Below, in pieces: positions 1 to 7,839 of a stretch of 64,000 bases of DNA; position 1 is the first letter of the stretch; each line of letters begins with the position of its first letter. Source of the DNA: CAYWNA01 sp964459305 (GTDB lineage Bacteria; Planctomycetota; Planctomycetia; Pirellulales; Pirellulaceae); assembly GCA_964459305.1 (NCBI GenBank), contig CAYWNA010000002.1, positions 136,613 through 200,612 on the forward strand. Reading direction: 5' to 3'. The position numbers and the translations under genes are program-made. The notes under the pieces are model-generated. The model was given only the letters and a program-made list of their open reading frames with translations. It did not search any database and was not told where the DNA came from.

Positions 1-69
1 TGTTTTGTCCGCGATTCCACACCTGAAGACCCCTGCAATTCTGAACCGTCACGTCGCGCGGACTAAAGT

Positions 70-972
70 ATGAACGAAAAATCCACTGGTCGTCTACTGA
101 TCCTTGTCGCGGCGGTCATGTGGAGTACCAGCGGTTTCTTTGCCAAGTCACCGCTTTTCGTCGACTGGCCCCTTCAACTCAACGGCATGCCTGTGCGCGG
201 TCCGCTGTTGGCCTTTTGGCGAGCCGTCTTCGCGACGCTCGTCTTGCTGCCCTTTGTTCGACGACCTCGGTGGACGCCGAAGCTGATCCCCATGGTGTTG
301 GCATATGCGGTGATGAACTACACATTCCTGAATGCCATGACGTTGACCACCGAAGCAAACGCTATCTGGTTGCAGCACACGGCACCAGTGTGGGTGTTTG
401 TGGTCGGCGTCTTCGTGTTTCGCGAAATCGTTCATCCTCGCGATTGGTGGCTGCTGGTGTTCTGTATCTTGGGCGTCGGGCTGATTCTGTTGTATGAAGT
501 GCGTGGCCAGTCGATGGCCGGCGTGGTCTTCGGCCTGCTGTCTGGCGCTTCGTACGCGGCGATCGTGCTGTCGCTGCGCCATTTGCGGGAAGAAGACGGC
601 GCCTGGCTGGTCATGCTGAACAATCTTGTCACCGCCGTGTTGTTCCTGCCTTTCGTCCTGTACTACGGCATATGGCCGTCGACGGGGCAAACGCTTTACC
701 TGGCCGGTTTTGGCATGTTCCAAATGGGCTTGCCCTATCTGCTATTTGCGCGGGGTCTGCGCCGCATCGTCGGTCACGAGGCAACTGGGATCGTACTTCT
801 GGAGCCGATACTCGTGCCGGTGTGGGTGTTCCTCGCTTGGCGACATTCGCCGACGTACGTGGCGCCGCAGTGGTGGACCCTGGTGGGCGGAGGATGCATC
901 CTCCTCGGACTGCTCCTGCGATACATTGGAGGACGAAATGAACGCAGGTCCCGGCTGCCGGACGGGACCTGA
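70..972 (+). CDS. EamA/DMT-family transporter
   Basis: This is a 300-residue, very hydrophobic protein with about ten predicted membrane helices in two similar halves, the usual layout and length of the drug/metabolite transporter superfamily. The N-terminal stretch GRLLILVAAVMWSTSGFFAK and the repeat-like half starting near GVVFGLLSGASYAAIVLSLR match EamA domains in style. The protein should sit in the cytoplasmic membrane and exchange or export a small metabolite; the substrate cannot be told from sequence. The ATG at 70 is the first plausible start and the helix pattern begins directly after it. The gene stands alone, convergent with the glycosyltransferase gene that ends 16 bases downstream. 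The 69 bases upstream show no clear promoter. The family call is firm, the function is not. Confidence 0.9.
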   Translation: MNEKSTGRLLILVAAVMWSTSGFFAKSPLFVDWPLQLNGMPVRGPLLAFWRAVFATLVLLPFVRRPRWTPKLIPMVLAYAVMNYTFLNAMTLTTEANAIWLQHTAPVWVFVVGVFVFREIVHPRDWWLLVFCILGVGLILLYEVRGQSMAGVVFGLLSGASYAAIVLSLRHLREEDGAWLVMLNNLVTAVLFLPFVLYYGIWPSTGQTLYLAGFGMFQMGLPYLLFARGLRRIVGHEATGIVLLEPILVPVWVFLAWRHSPTYVAPQWWTLVGGGCILLGLLLRYIGGRNERRSRLPDGT

Positions 973-987
973 TGGGTAGGTTGTTGG

Positions 988-3126
988 CTACGGCTCTGCA
1001 ACGACCTCGAACACTTCGCCGATTTCCGGATGAATATCCAGTTCGACCTCGTCAAGCAGTTGCTGGTCGCGACCCAATTCGTCCCTCACCAACGTTCTGG
1101 TCACGTAATCGGTGAAGCCATAATTGCCTGGGCTGCGGTAACGATCGATATCGCTCCAAAAGACGAAAACGTGCGAGATCCTATGCTCGAGCAATGCTGC
1201 CAGCCGCTCCTCTCGGCTGCGGCCCTTCATCAATTGCTCGAAGACACAGTCATCGAAACACGTACTGTAGAGCACGGGCACTTCCAGATCGAATGGCTCT
1301 GCATCGCCGACCAACAACGCCCTAGCTCCGTCGCCCACGGCATCATTCAGGTATCGGTGAGCCAAACGTTGAGTCCGTACACGCGGTGGAGTCTGTTCAT
1401 CTACCGGTTCATGATGCCGCAAATCCTCCAAGGCAACCAGATAGCGGTGATCGTGCTCGCCAGTGGAGATCAACAGAAAGCTGCAAATGAGGCCGCACAG
1501 CACCACCGAGACCACGATCGTGCGCCACAGCCGCGTTTGCGACCAGAACGCTCCGATACCCGCCAGCAGAGCAACCACAGGCAACACGGGAACTAAGAAC
1601 CGGTCAATACGATGGCTTAGCAGCCACCATGCGAGAACGACGAACAGTGCGTAGACCGCCAGCATCGTTGCAAATCGGCGTCGCGTGGCGGAGGCAAAGG
1701 CCATCACGGCCAGCGGTATCAGCAGCGGACTGAGCCACGGGCTCCGCCACGCAACCCGTGCGGCCGCTTCGGCTGCTTGTGTGCCTGAGTACCGCCGACC
1801 TTGTCCGTCCAGAGGTACCCGATGCGCCCGGTTCCATTGTTCCATCTTCTCAGGCGTACGCGTCGTCCCGCCGAACACCAACGGATAGACCGGATTGCCG
1901 GCGAGCACCCAATTCTTGCCCAACCACAGGCCACACGCGCAGACGACAGCCAACACAAAAAGGAGGACCGATCTCCAGTTGAATCCCCGTCCGCCGAACA
2001 ACGACCAAAGCGCCAACGGCAAAACGACGAATAGAAACCCCGGGTACTTGCACGCGGCCGCCGAACCAGCCAGAAAACCGGCTAGCAGAATCCGGCCGCG
2101 AGCCGCGACTGGATCAGCCGATGCGTCCTTTGCACCCGCATCGGAATTCCAGAGCAGCATGGCGTATACTGCCAGGAAGAGATAGAAACCCATGGCTCCT
2201 TCGATCAAGCCGCTCACCGACACATGTGCGACCCATGGCGTGGAAACGTAGACGAGGGCCGCCACGACGCCTGCCGTCGTCGAGACGAATCGCTTGCCAG
2301 CGGCGAACAGCGCCAACGCCGTCAGCGGTGCAAAGGCGGCAATCACCGTCCTGCCTGCCAGTGCGCCCCACCACCAACCCAGCCGGCCCGGCATGAAAAT
2401 CGTCGCCAGCAGAGCATGCATCTCCGCACCCAACGGCATGTTGCCGTAGACGTTGTGGGGCAGAAAGCCAATCTTGCCTTGCTGGTACCATTCCTTGGGC
2501 ACCTGCAAATGGTATTCACGGACATCAAAATCCCACGGCGGCAACATGCCTCCGAGCAGAATCAGCAGCGCGAACGGCACGCCCAGCCAGAGCCCCCACC
2601 GCTGGAGCCAGCCGTTGTCTTGTGCTCCAGTCTCAGCCGCTTTCGCAATGCTGCCGTCGCTGGCCCGAAATCTCCCCCGTTTCCATTGCCAGGCGGCCAG
2701 CGCCAGGGCTGTCCCAATCGGCACGCAAAAGAGCCAAGGACTTTGGAGACCGCCGACAAGTCCGATTGCCAGTGTCATCAGCGACAGTTCGCTAAGTCCT
2801 ACACCGGTGGAGAAGACGAATACCTCCAGACCGGACAAACGACGGTCGCATCGGGCCGCCGAGATCGTCAGGCGGCCGAAAACGAAAGCCAGTGCAATGA
2901 TTGAACTTGCGACCAGCAGTACCGGGGCTCGGTCCAAGACGCCCAGACGCCCAAGATCTCCTCCCACCCACGACAACAACACCTCATCGGGAATGAACAG
3001 CAATAGCAGACTCTGTAGTCGGCTGGGAACGGTCGCGTAGAACAGGAGCAGGTAGATCGCGAGCCCCACGAGAAACGCGGCAGCGATAGCATTCGTTTTC
3101 TTTGACGAGAATTCCACCTGACACAT
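988..3126 (-). CDS. GT39/ArnT-like polytopic membrane glycosyltransferase
   Basis: This 712-residue protein has a long run of hydrophobic helices from residue 12 to about 560 and a soluble C-terminal part of about 150 residues. An acidic cluster in the first extracytoplasmic loop (residues 199-206, DFDVREYH) follows the helix at about 180-195. It matches the position and style of the catalytic Asp/Glu loop of dolichyl- or undecaprenyl-phosphate-sugar mannosyltransferases (PMT/ArnT/GT39). Members move a sugar from a lipid carrier to lipid A, protein or polysaccharide on the outer face of the membrane. Donor and acceptor are unknown here. The gene converges on the EamA transporter. Its start region lies beside an inverted repeat at 3150-3284, so the promoter must lie in or beyond that repeat. 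Confidence 0.75.
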   Translation of the reverse strand: MCQVEFSSKKTNAIAAAFLVGLAIYLLLFYATVPSRLQSLLLLFIPDEVLLSWVGGDLGRLGVLDRAPVLLVASSIIALAFVFGRLTISAARCDRRLSGLEVFVFSTGVGLSELSLMTLAIGLVGGLQSPWLFCVPIGTALALAAWQWKRGRFRASDGSIAKAAETGAQDNGWLQRWGLWLGVPFALLILLGGMLPPWDFDVREYHLQVPKEWYQQGKIGFLPHNVYGNMPLGAEMHALLATIFMPGRLGWWWGALAGRTVIAAFAPLTALALFAAGKRFVSTTAGVVAALVYVSTPWVAHVSVSGLIEGAMGFYLFLAVYAMLLWNSDAGAKDASADPVAARGRILLAGFLAGSAAACKYPGFLFVVLPLALWSLFGGRGFNWRSVLLFVLAVVCACGLWLGKNWVLAGNPVYPLVFGGTTRTPEKMEQWNRAHRVPLDGQGRRYSGTQAAEAAARVAWRSPWLSPLLIPLAVMAFASATRRRFATMLAVYALFVVLAWWLLSHRIDRFLVPVLPVVALLAGIGAFWSQTRLWRTIVVSVVLCGLICSFLLISTGEHDHRYLVALEDLRHHEPVDEQTPPRVRTQRLAHRYLNDAVGDGARALLVGDAEPFDLEVPVLYSTCFDDCVFEQLMKGRSREERLAALLEHRISHVFVFWSDIDRYRSPGNYGFTDYVTRTLVRDELGRDQQLLDEVELDIHPEIGEVFEVVAEP

Positions 3127-3149
3127 GGCATTCGAATCCCAAGTGTGTA

Positions 3150-3284
3150 GGGGCGCAGGTAGGGACTGTAGCTGGATTCGCGAGAATTCAGACGAATTGC
3201 GCCCTCGCCGCCTGAATTCTTGCGAATCCAGCTACGAGTCCTGTCAACGAATCCTTGCCGTCTGCAAACCCGTTCCTGCGCCCT
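3150..3284. repeat. 135-bp nested palindromic repeat, copy 1
   Basis: The inner arms read TAGCTGGATTCG and, on the far side, CGAATCCAGCTA. Between them lie GAATTCAG and CTGAATTC. The outer ends form a second inverted repeat (GGGCGCAGG and CCTGCGCCC). The same arrangement recurs at 43394-43528 and 58025-58160, this copy in the opposite orientation. It sits between the divergent glycosyltransferase and sulfotransferase genes. Confidence 0.85.
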
Positions 3285-3384
3285 CTGCCGCACACGATCC
3301 TAAGTTGGTATCGGCATGCCGCGAATATGCAACTACAATAGACTCGGTGTGACTTTATCCGCCGAACACATCTCAGGCAACCAT

Positions 3385-4557
3385 ATGTCCAAAACCGACG
3401 GAAAAGCGAATAGCAAGGATCTCCGAAAGTCTCCGGTCCACACGTATCCAGCCTGGTCGCCTCGGTTCTGGCACGGCATGCTTGTGTGTGACTGGCTGCG
3501 GCTGTTGGTGCGAAACCGTTTTCGTATCCATCCCGTGCGGTTAGGGTTGGCTTTCACGGTCACAGGGTGCACGTTTATCAACTCCGCACTTCGAATTCGG
3601 CAACAGTTGTTCTACAGTCGAAAGATCGCCGAGACCAAAATTGAAGATCCGCCCGTCTTCATCATCGGGCACTGGCGCAGTGGAACGACGTATTTGCACG
3701 AGCTAATGGTCCGCGACGACCGTTTCGACTACCCAACTACTTACGAGTGCTTTGCTCCACGCCATTTTCTCACGAGCAGTTGGTCCATACCCCGTTTGGT
3801 CGGATTTCTTTTGCCTCGAAAGCGGCCTATGGACAACATGAGTGCCGGTTTCGACCTCCCGCAAGAAGACGAGTTCGCCTTGGCCAACATGGGATGCCCG
3901 ACTCCGTATTGGCGGATCGCGTTTCCCAACGAACCGCCGTGCCACATGGAACTGTTGGATATGGTGGGCGTTTCGGACGAAGTTCTATCGCGTTGGAAAC
4001 ACGACATCCAGTGGTTTATCCGAGCGTTGACACTTCGCAAGAAGAAACCCCTAATCTTGAAATCGCCACCTCACACCGGACGTATCGAGATCCTCTCCGA
4101 GCTGTTTCCCGGTTCGCGTTTTGTCCACATGACGCGGAATCCGGAGACCCTTTTTGCATCCACGCGACGATTGTGGCCTTCGCTAGAAGCCGCGCAGGGA
4201 CTGCAGGTCCCGAAGAGTGAATACTTAGACGAGTACATCTTCAACTGCTTCGAACGAATGTACCGAGGCTTCGAGAAGCAACGCAGCGCTGTCGACCCCA
4301 GCCGAATCTGCGACGTGCGTTACGAGGACTTGGTTCGCGATCCTGTGGGACAGTTGGAGTCTGTGTACGAGAAGCTTGGGCTAGGGGATTTCGATTCCGT
4401 GCGTCCGAAGATAGAAGCCCATGTCAGCAGTAAGAAGGACTACAAACCTAATCGTCACGAGGAACTGGAGCCGGAAATCAAAGCCGCACTTCGCCAGCGC
4501 TGGGCGGGATACTACGAGAAGTATGGCTATTCGGAAGAGCCTGCATGTCGCCTGTAA
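3385..4557 (+). CDS. PAPS-dependent sulfotransferase family protein
   Basis: This 390-residue protein has the two cofactor motifs of sulfotransferases: a 5'-phosphosulfate loop FIIGHWRSGTTYLHEL and a 3'-phosphate region RFVHMTRNPETLFAS. It should move sulfate from PAPS onto a hydroxyl or amine of a small molecule, lipid or glycan. The acceptor is unknown. An in-frame ATG exists at 3316, but the residues before 3385 look non-conserved, and the ATG at 3385 (MSKTDGK) is the more natural start. The stop overlaps the start of lnt by 13 bases, so the two are probably translated together, which hints at a cell-envelope role such as sulfation of a lipid or surface glycan. That role is an inference. 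Confidence 0.85.
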   Translation: MSKTDGKANSKDLRKSPVHTYPAWSPRFWHGMLVCDWLRLLVRNRFRIHPVRLGLAFTVTGCTFINSALRIRQQLFYSRKIAETKIEDPPVFIIGHWRSGTTYLHELMVRDDRFDYPTTYECFAPRHFLTSSWSIPRLVGFLLPRKRPMDNMSAGFDLPQEDEFALANMGCPTPYWRIAFPNEPPCHMELLDMVGVSDEVLSRWKHDIQWFIRALTLRKKKPLILKSPPHTGRIEILSELFPGSRFVHMTRNPETLFASTRRLWPSLEAAQGLQVPKSEYLDEYIFNCFERMYRGFEKQRSAVDPSRICDVRYEDLVRDPVGQLESVYEKLGLGDFDSVRPKIEAHVSSKKDYKPNRHEELEPEIKAALRQRWAGYYEKYGYSEEPACRL

Positions 4558-6362
4558 AACACGGTAAAAAACGTGAGCGCCGGGTTGCGGGTGACAGAGA
4601 CGGGCAGAAAGCGGCGCGTGACGAGAGGTCGGCAAATGAGTCGCGCGTCGACCCGCCCGAACGACTCCCACGGTACCGTACCACGTTCCCGTTGGCCTTG
4701 ACTAGCGCGCTTCTGCTCTGGGCAGCCTTCCCGCCACTCGCCTGGTGGCCGCTTGCCTGGATAGCCCCGTTGTTCTGGCTGATCCTGATTCGGTGCAAAC
4801 AGCTTCCAGGCCGGCGACCATACGTGTCCATCTGGATGGCGGGGACCGTTCACTGGTTGATGATGGTCCAAGGAATCCGTCTCGGGCACGAGGTGCTCTA
4901 CTTGGGTTGGTTCGCTTTGTCGGCCTATCTGGCGGTCTATCTAGTTCTGTTCGTCGGCTTGACCCGAGTCGCCGTTCATCGTTTGCGGTTGCCGATATTG
5001 CTGGCGGCGCCGGCAGTCTGGACCGGCTTGGAACTGGCACGGGGCCACGCGATCACGGGATTTTCGATGGCACTGCTGGGTCATACGCAGATGCACTGGA
5101 CGACGTTAATCCAGATCTCGGACGTCTTCGGCGCCTACGGAGTGAGTTTTCTCGTGATGTTCGCCGCCGCGTGCCTGACTCGCATGTTACCAGCGGGTGA
5201 GGCGGCAGTGACGTCTTTCAGAAATAGGGTCACATGGTGGCCGCTGGTCACGTTCGTGGCGATCCTTGTCACCGTGCTCGCCTACGGTTCGCTGAGGCGG
5301 CAAGGGGACAATGTGCGTCAATCGCCCCAACCCCTTCTCCGCGTAGCGCTGGTTCAAGGGTCGTTTGACGTCGTTTTCGAAGATAACCCAACTCGCAATG
5401 ACGAAATCTACGAGCGATACCGGAAACTGACCTGTGACGCAGTCCGCGCGTATCCGGATTTGGATTTGGTCGTCTGGCCGGAATCAGCGTTCTCGGGCAA
5501 TTTGGGAGACGTTATCATCGAAGGAGATATCGAGCCGCCCGCCCATCTCCGGATGGGCGCAAACGAATACCGTGCGAGAGTAAACGCATGGAAATACGCC
5601 TTTGACGTGAAGACTCGCAGGATCGCTGGCGCACTAAATCCCAATCCGGCGGACGGCAGCGACTCGCCTAACCGCGGTGTCTATCTTCTGGCAGGAACCG
5701 ACACGGAGCATTTGGGAATTGGCGAACGGCGGCGGTACAATTCGGTGCTCTTCATCAGCCCGGAAGGAGACGTGCTCGATCGATACTACAAGATGCACCG
5801 TGTGCCATTTGGCGAATACATCCTCCTGGGCGACGTTTTTCCCTGGCTGTACCAAATCACCCCAATGACGCATGCGGTGACACCGGGTGAAAGCCCACGT
5901 GTCTTCGAACTAGCCGGCATCAGGATGGCCCCGAGCATTTGCTTCGAAAGTACGGTGCCTCATTTGATTCGGCGGCATATTAGACACCTAAGGGACACTG
6001 GAAAACCGCCAGATATGATGGTTAATGTGACAAATGATGGGTGGTTTCGTGGAGCAAGTATCCTGGATCTTCACCTTGCCTGCGCGGTGTTCCGGGCTGT
6101 CGAAACCCGCCTGCCCATGCTGGTTGCCGCCAATACGGGGTTTTCCGCCTATATCAATGGGGACGGAAAGATCGTCGAACAAGGGCCAAGGCGCGCCGAA
6201 CGGGTAATCTATGTCGAGGTTCAGCCGGACGGTCGTCGAAGTTGGTATCAGCGTTTCGGCGATTTGCCCGCGATGGTCTGCCTGCTGTTTTGCGGGGCAT
6301 TGGCGGTCGTAGGTGCGGTAAACGCTCGTTGCAGCCTGAAACGGGGCAAAAGGACGGAATAA
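4545..6362 (+). CDS. lnt: Apolipoprotein N-acyltransferase
   Basis: Lnt adds the third acyl chain to the N-terminal cysteine of lipoproteins in the cytoplasmic membrane. The 605-residue protein has a charged N-terminal tail of about 45 residues, then about seven hydrophobic helices (residues 45-250), then a nitrilase domain. The catalytic Glu, Lys and Cys are visible: E313 in VVWPESAF, K416 in YYKMHRVPFGEY, and C466 in APSICFES. The family is usually about 500-530 residues. The extra length lies in the N-terminal tail and between E313 and K416, where the spacing is about 35 residues larger than in E. coli (E267 to K335). The gene starts inside the end of the sulfotransferase gene. Lipoproteins exist in this window, for example the metalloprotease at 54567-56144. 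Confidence 0.93.
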   Translation: MSPVKHGKKRERRVAGDRDGQKAARDERSANESRVDPPERLPRYRTTFPLALTSALLLWAAFPPLAWWPLAWIAPLFWLILIRCKQLPGRRPYVSIWMAGTVHWLMMVQGIRLGHEVLYLGWFALSAYLAVYLVLFVGLTRVAVHRLRLPILLAAPAVWTGLELARGHAITGFSMALLGHTQMHWTTLIQISDVFGAYGVSFLVMFAAACLTRMLPAGEAAVTSFRNRVTWWPLVTFVAILVTVLAYGSLRRQGDNVRQSPQPLLRVALVQGSFDVVFEDNPTRNDEIYERYRKLTCDAVRAYPDLDLVVWPESAFSGNLGDVIIEGDIEPPAHLRMGANEYRARVNAWKYAFDVKTRRIAGALNPNPADGSDSPNRGVYLLAGTDTEHLGIGERRRYNSVLFISPEGDVLDRYYKMHRVPFGEYILLGDVFPWLYQITPMTHAVTPGESPRVFELAGIRMAPSICFESTVPHLIRRHIRHLRDTGKPPDMMVNVTNDGWFRGASILDLHLACAVFRAVETRLPMLVAANTGFSAYINGDGKIVEQGPRRAERVIYVEVQPDGRRSWYQRFGDLPAMVCLLFCGALAVVGAVNARCSLKRGKRTE

Positions 6363-6546
6363 ACGGCAGGAATCTTCTCGATATTATGCAAGGGGCTGAG
6401 TATTATGGATAGTCAGCACCCGAAGCGCCGCCTTGAGGACCACAATGACTGATTTGGGGCTGGTGGTACGGCCCTACTTTCAGCACACAAGGCATAACCC
6501 ACAACGCATCGATTTTCCGTAAGCTCCTCACGCGGAATGAGTTTCG

Positions 6547-6576
6547 TTGACACTGGGTTTGGCGGAAAACTATACT
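6547..6576 (+). promoter_or_regulatory. Sigma70-like promoter
   Basis: A consensus TTGACA at 6547-6552 and TATACT at 6571-6576 are separated by 18 bases, 43 bases before the start at 6620. This is the best housekeeping-type promoter seen in the window, and it implies that 6620-7754 is a separate transcription unit from lnt. Confidence 0.65.
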
Positions 6577-6619
6577 AGTTTGGAATAGCTGTACCTCGAT
6601 TCCATAGAGAGATAGAGTC

Positions 6620-7489
6620 ATGACACTGCTGGGCAAGATATTCACCGTGCTCATTTTTATCATGAGCCTCGTGTTCATGTCGTTCGCCGTGGTTGTGTTT
6701 GCGACGCATAAGAACTGGAGCAAACTGGTCACAAACGACACTCCTAATGAGAAGTATGGTTTGGGGCTAGTTCAACAGTTGGCTCAGCGCAAAGAGACGA
6801 TCATCAGCCTCAGGAAGGAGATGGAAGAAATCCGCAGCCAATTGGAGCTCGAACGGGCTGCTCGTCGGCATGCCATCGGCGCGCTGGAAACCAAGCTGGC
6901 CGAGACGTCGCAACGCCTGACTGACAAGGAGGCCGAACTGCGATCATTGCAGGCGGCCGAAGGTGAGACGGCCGAGGCGCTTCGAGTGGCCGAGCAGACA
7001 GTTGAAGCACTACGTCTTGAGGTGACGGGGTTACGCGATGAGATTCGATTAGCTCAAGCCGATCGCGATCACCAGTTCGACGTGGCCGTTGACTTGACCG
7101 ATAAGCTGCACGGTGCACAAGGTCTCGTGACTAGTCTAGAGGAGCGGAGGCGACAACTGCTTTCTCAAATTGCCGACTGCAAGCGGGTGATGGACAAGGT
7201 CGGAGTGTCGGTCAACATGAACGTCGACGGGATTCCTCCAAAGCTGGGCGGGATCGTCACGAAAGTCGGAACGAGTAACCTGATCGAAGTTTCGCTTGGT
7301 TCGGACGATGGCTTGCGCGTGGGGCACCGTCTTGAGGTTTTTCGGTCGAATGCGTACCTGGGTCACGCGGTTGTGCTGAAGACGGATCCAGATCGCGCGG
7401 TAGCCAAAGTTGACGAAGAATCTCAAAAAGGTTTGGTAAAGGAGAAAGACCGTGTCGCCACAAGACTCGGCCGGGCAAGAACCAGCTAG
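6620..7489 (+). CDS. Membrane-anchored coiled-coil protein, function unknown
   Basis: This 289-residue protein has one N-terminal membrane helix (residues 7-30). A long heptad-type coiled coil rich in Glu, Arg, Leu and Ala follows (about 50-195), then a small C-terminal domain (about 205-289) of the form GGIVTKVG...IEVSLGSDDGLRVGHRLEVFR. That domain resembles the small beta domains that follow coiled coils in planctomycete envelope proteins. The helix probably anchors the protein with the coiled coil projecting into the periplasm. An SD-like GAGAGATAG lies just before the ATG, and a consensus promoter lies 43 bases upstream. The next gene overlaps its 3' end by 38 bases, a sign of coupled translation. 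I do not recognise a characterised family. Confidence 0.8.
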   Translation: MTLLGKIFTVLIFIMSLVFMSFAVVVFATHKNWSKLVTNDTPNEKYGLGLVQQLAQRKETIISLRKEMEEIRSQLELERAARRHAIGALETKLAETSQRLTDKEAELRSLQAAEGETAEALRVAEQTVEALRLEVTGLRDEIRLAQADRDHQFDVAVDLTDKLHGAQGLVTSLEERRRQLLSQIADCKRVMDKVGVSVNMNVDGIPPKLGGIVTKVGTSNLIEVSLGSDDGLRVGHRLEVFRSNAYLGHAVVLKTDPDRAVAKVDEESQKGLVKEKDRVATRLGRARTS

Positions 7490-7754
7490 TGCGCAAGCGT
7501 CGAAAATCAAGGCGCAGCAACTAGCTAGCGGACAACTCGAAGAGAAGCAACGCGCAAACATCTACACGATGATGCTGATCTTGGCGTTCATCGCCATTTG
7601 CGTAGCATGCACGCTTCTGTGGATGGAGTTGCAGGCTTACGGCAGCTTTCCATGGTATAAGACCGAGGGTGTCGCACCGGCCACATCGTGGCTGCCGATG
7701 CCCACAGGGTCCGGTTGGTCCGCCTTGGAGCCGATCACATGGCTTAGGGCCTAG
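7452..7754 (+). CDS. Small single-pass membrane protein, partner of the coiled-coil protein
   Basis: This 100-residue protein has a charged N-terminal half (about residues 18-38 could be helical), one strong membrane helix (about 38-58, MMLILAFIAICVACTLLWME), and a short Trp- and Pro-rich tail. Its start lies inside the preceding gene, in a different frame, 38 bases before that gene's stop. It is therefore almost certainly co-translated with it and may bind it in the membrane. No enzymatic motif is visible. It ends shortly before a perfect 11-bp hairpin that looks like the end of the unit. Confidence 0.7.
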   Translation: MSPQDSAGQEPASAQASKIKAQQLASGQLEEKQRANIYTMMLILAFIAICVACTLLWMELQAYGSFPWYKTEGVAPATSWLPMPTGSGWSALEPITWLRA

Positions 7755-7780
7755 CATCGCCAAGTGTCAGCGAGAACATT

Positions 7781-7821
7781 AGAATGCCGGTATGGTGCCG
7801 TTGCACCGACCGGCATTCTTT
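7781..7821 (+). terminator. Hairpin terminator after the coiled-coil unit
   Basis: Perfect arms AGAATGCCGGT (7781-7791) and ACCGGCATTCT (7809-7819) enclose a 17-base loop and are followed by TT and G. The T-run is short, so termination may be partial and some transcript may continue into the gene at 7840. Confidence 0.6.
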
Positions 7822-7839
7822 GTGTGAAGGGCTCAGCGC

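Noticed and set aside
3316..3384. An earlier start for the sulfotransferase gene
   Set aside because: The 23 extra residues look non-conserved and the better start is the ATG at 3385, which begins a normal hydrophilic N-terminus.
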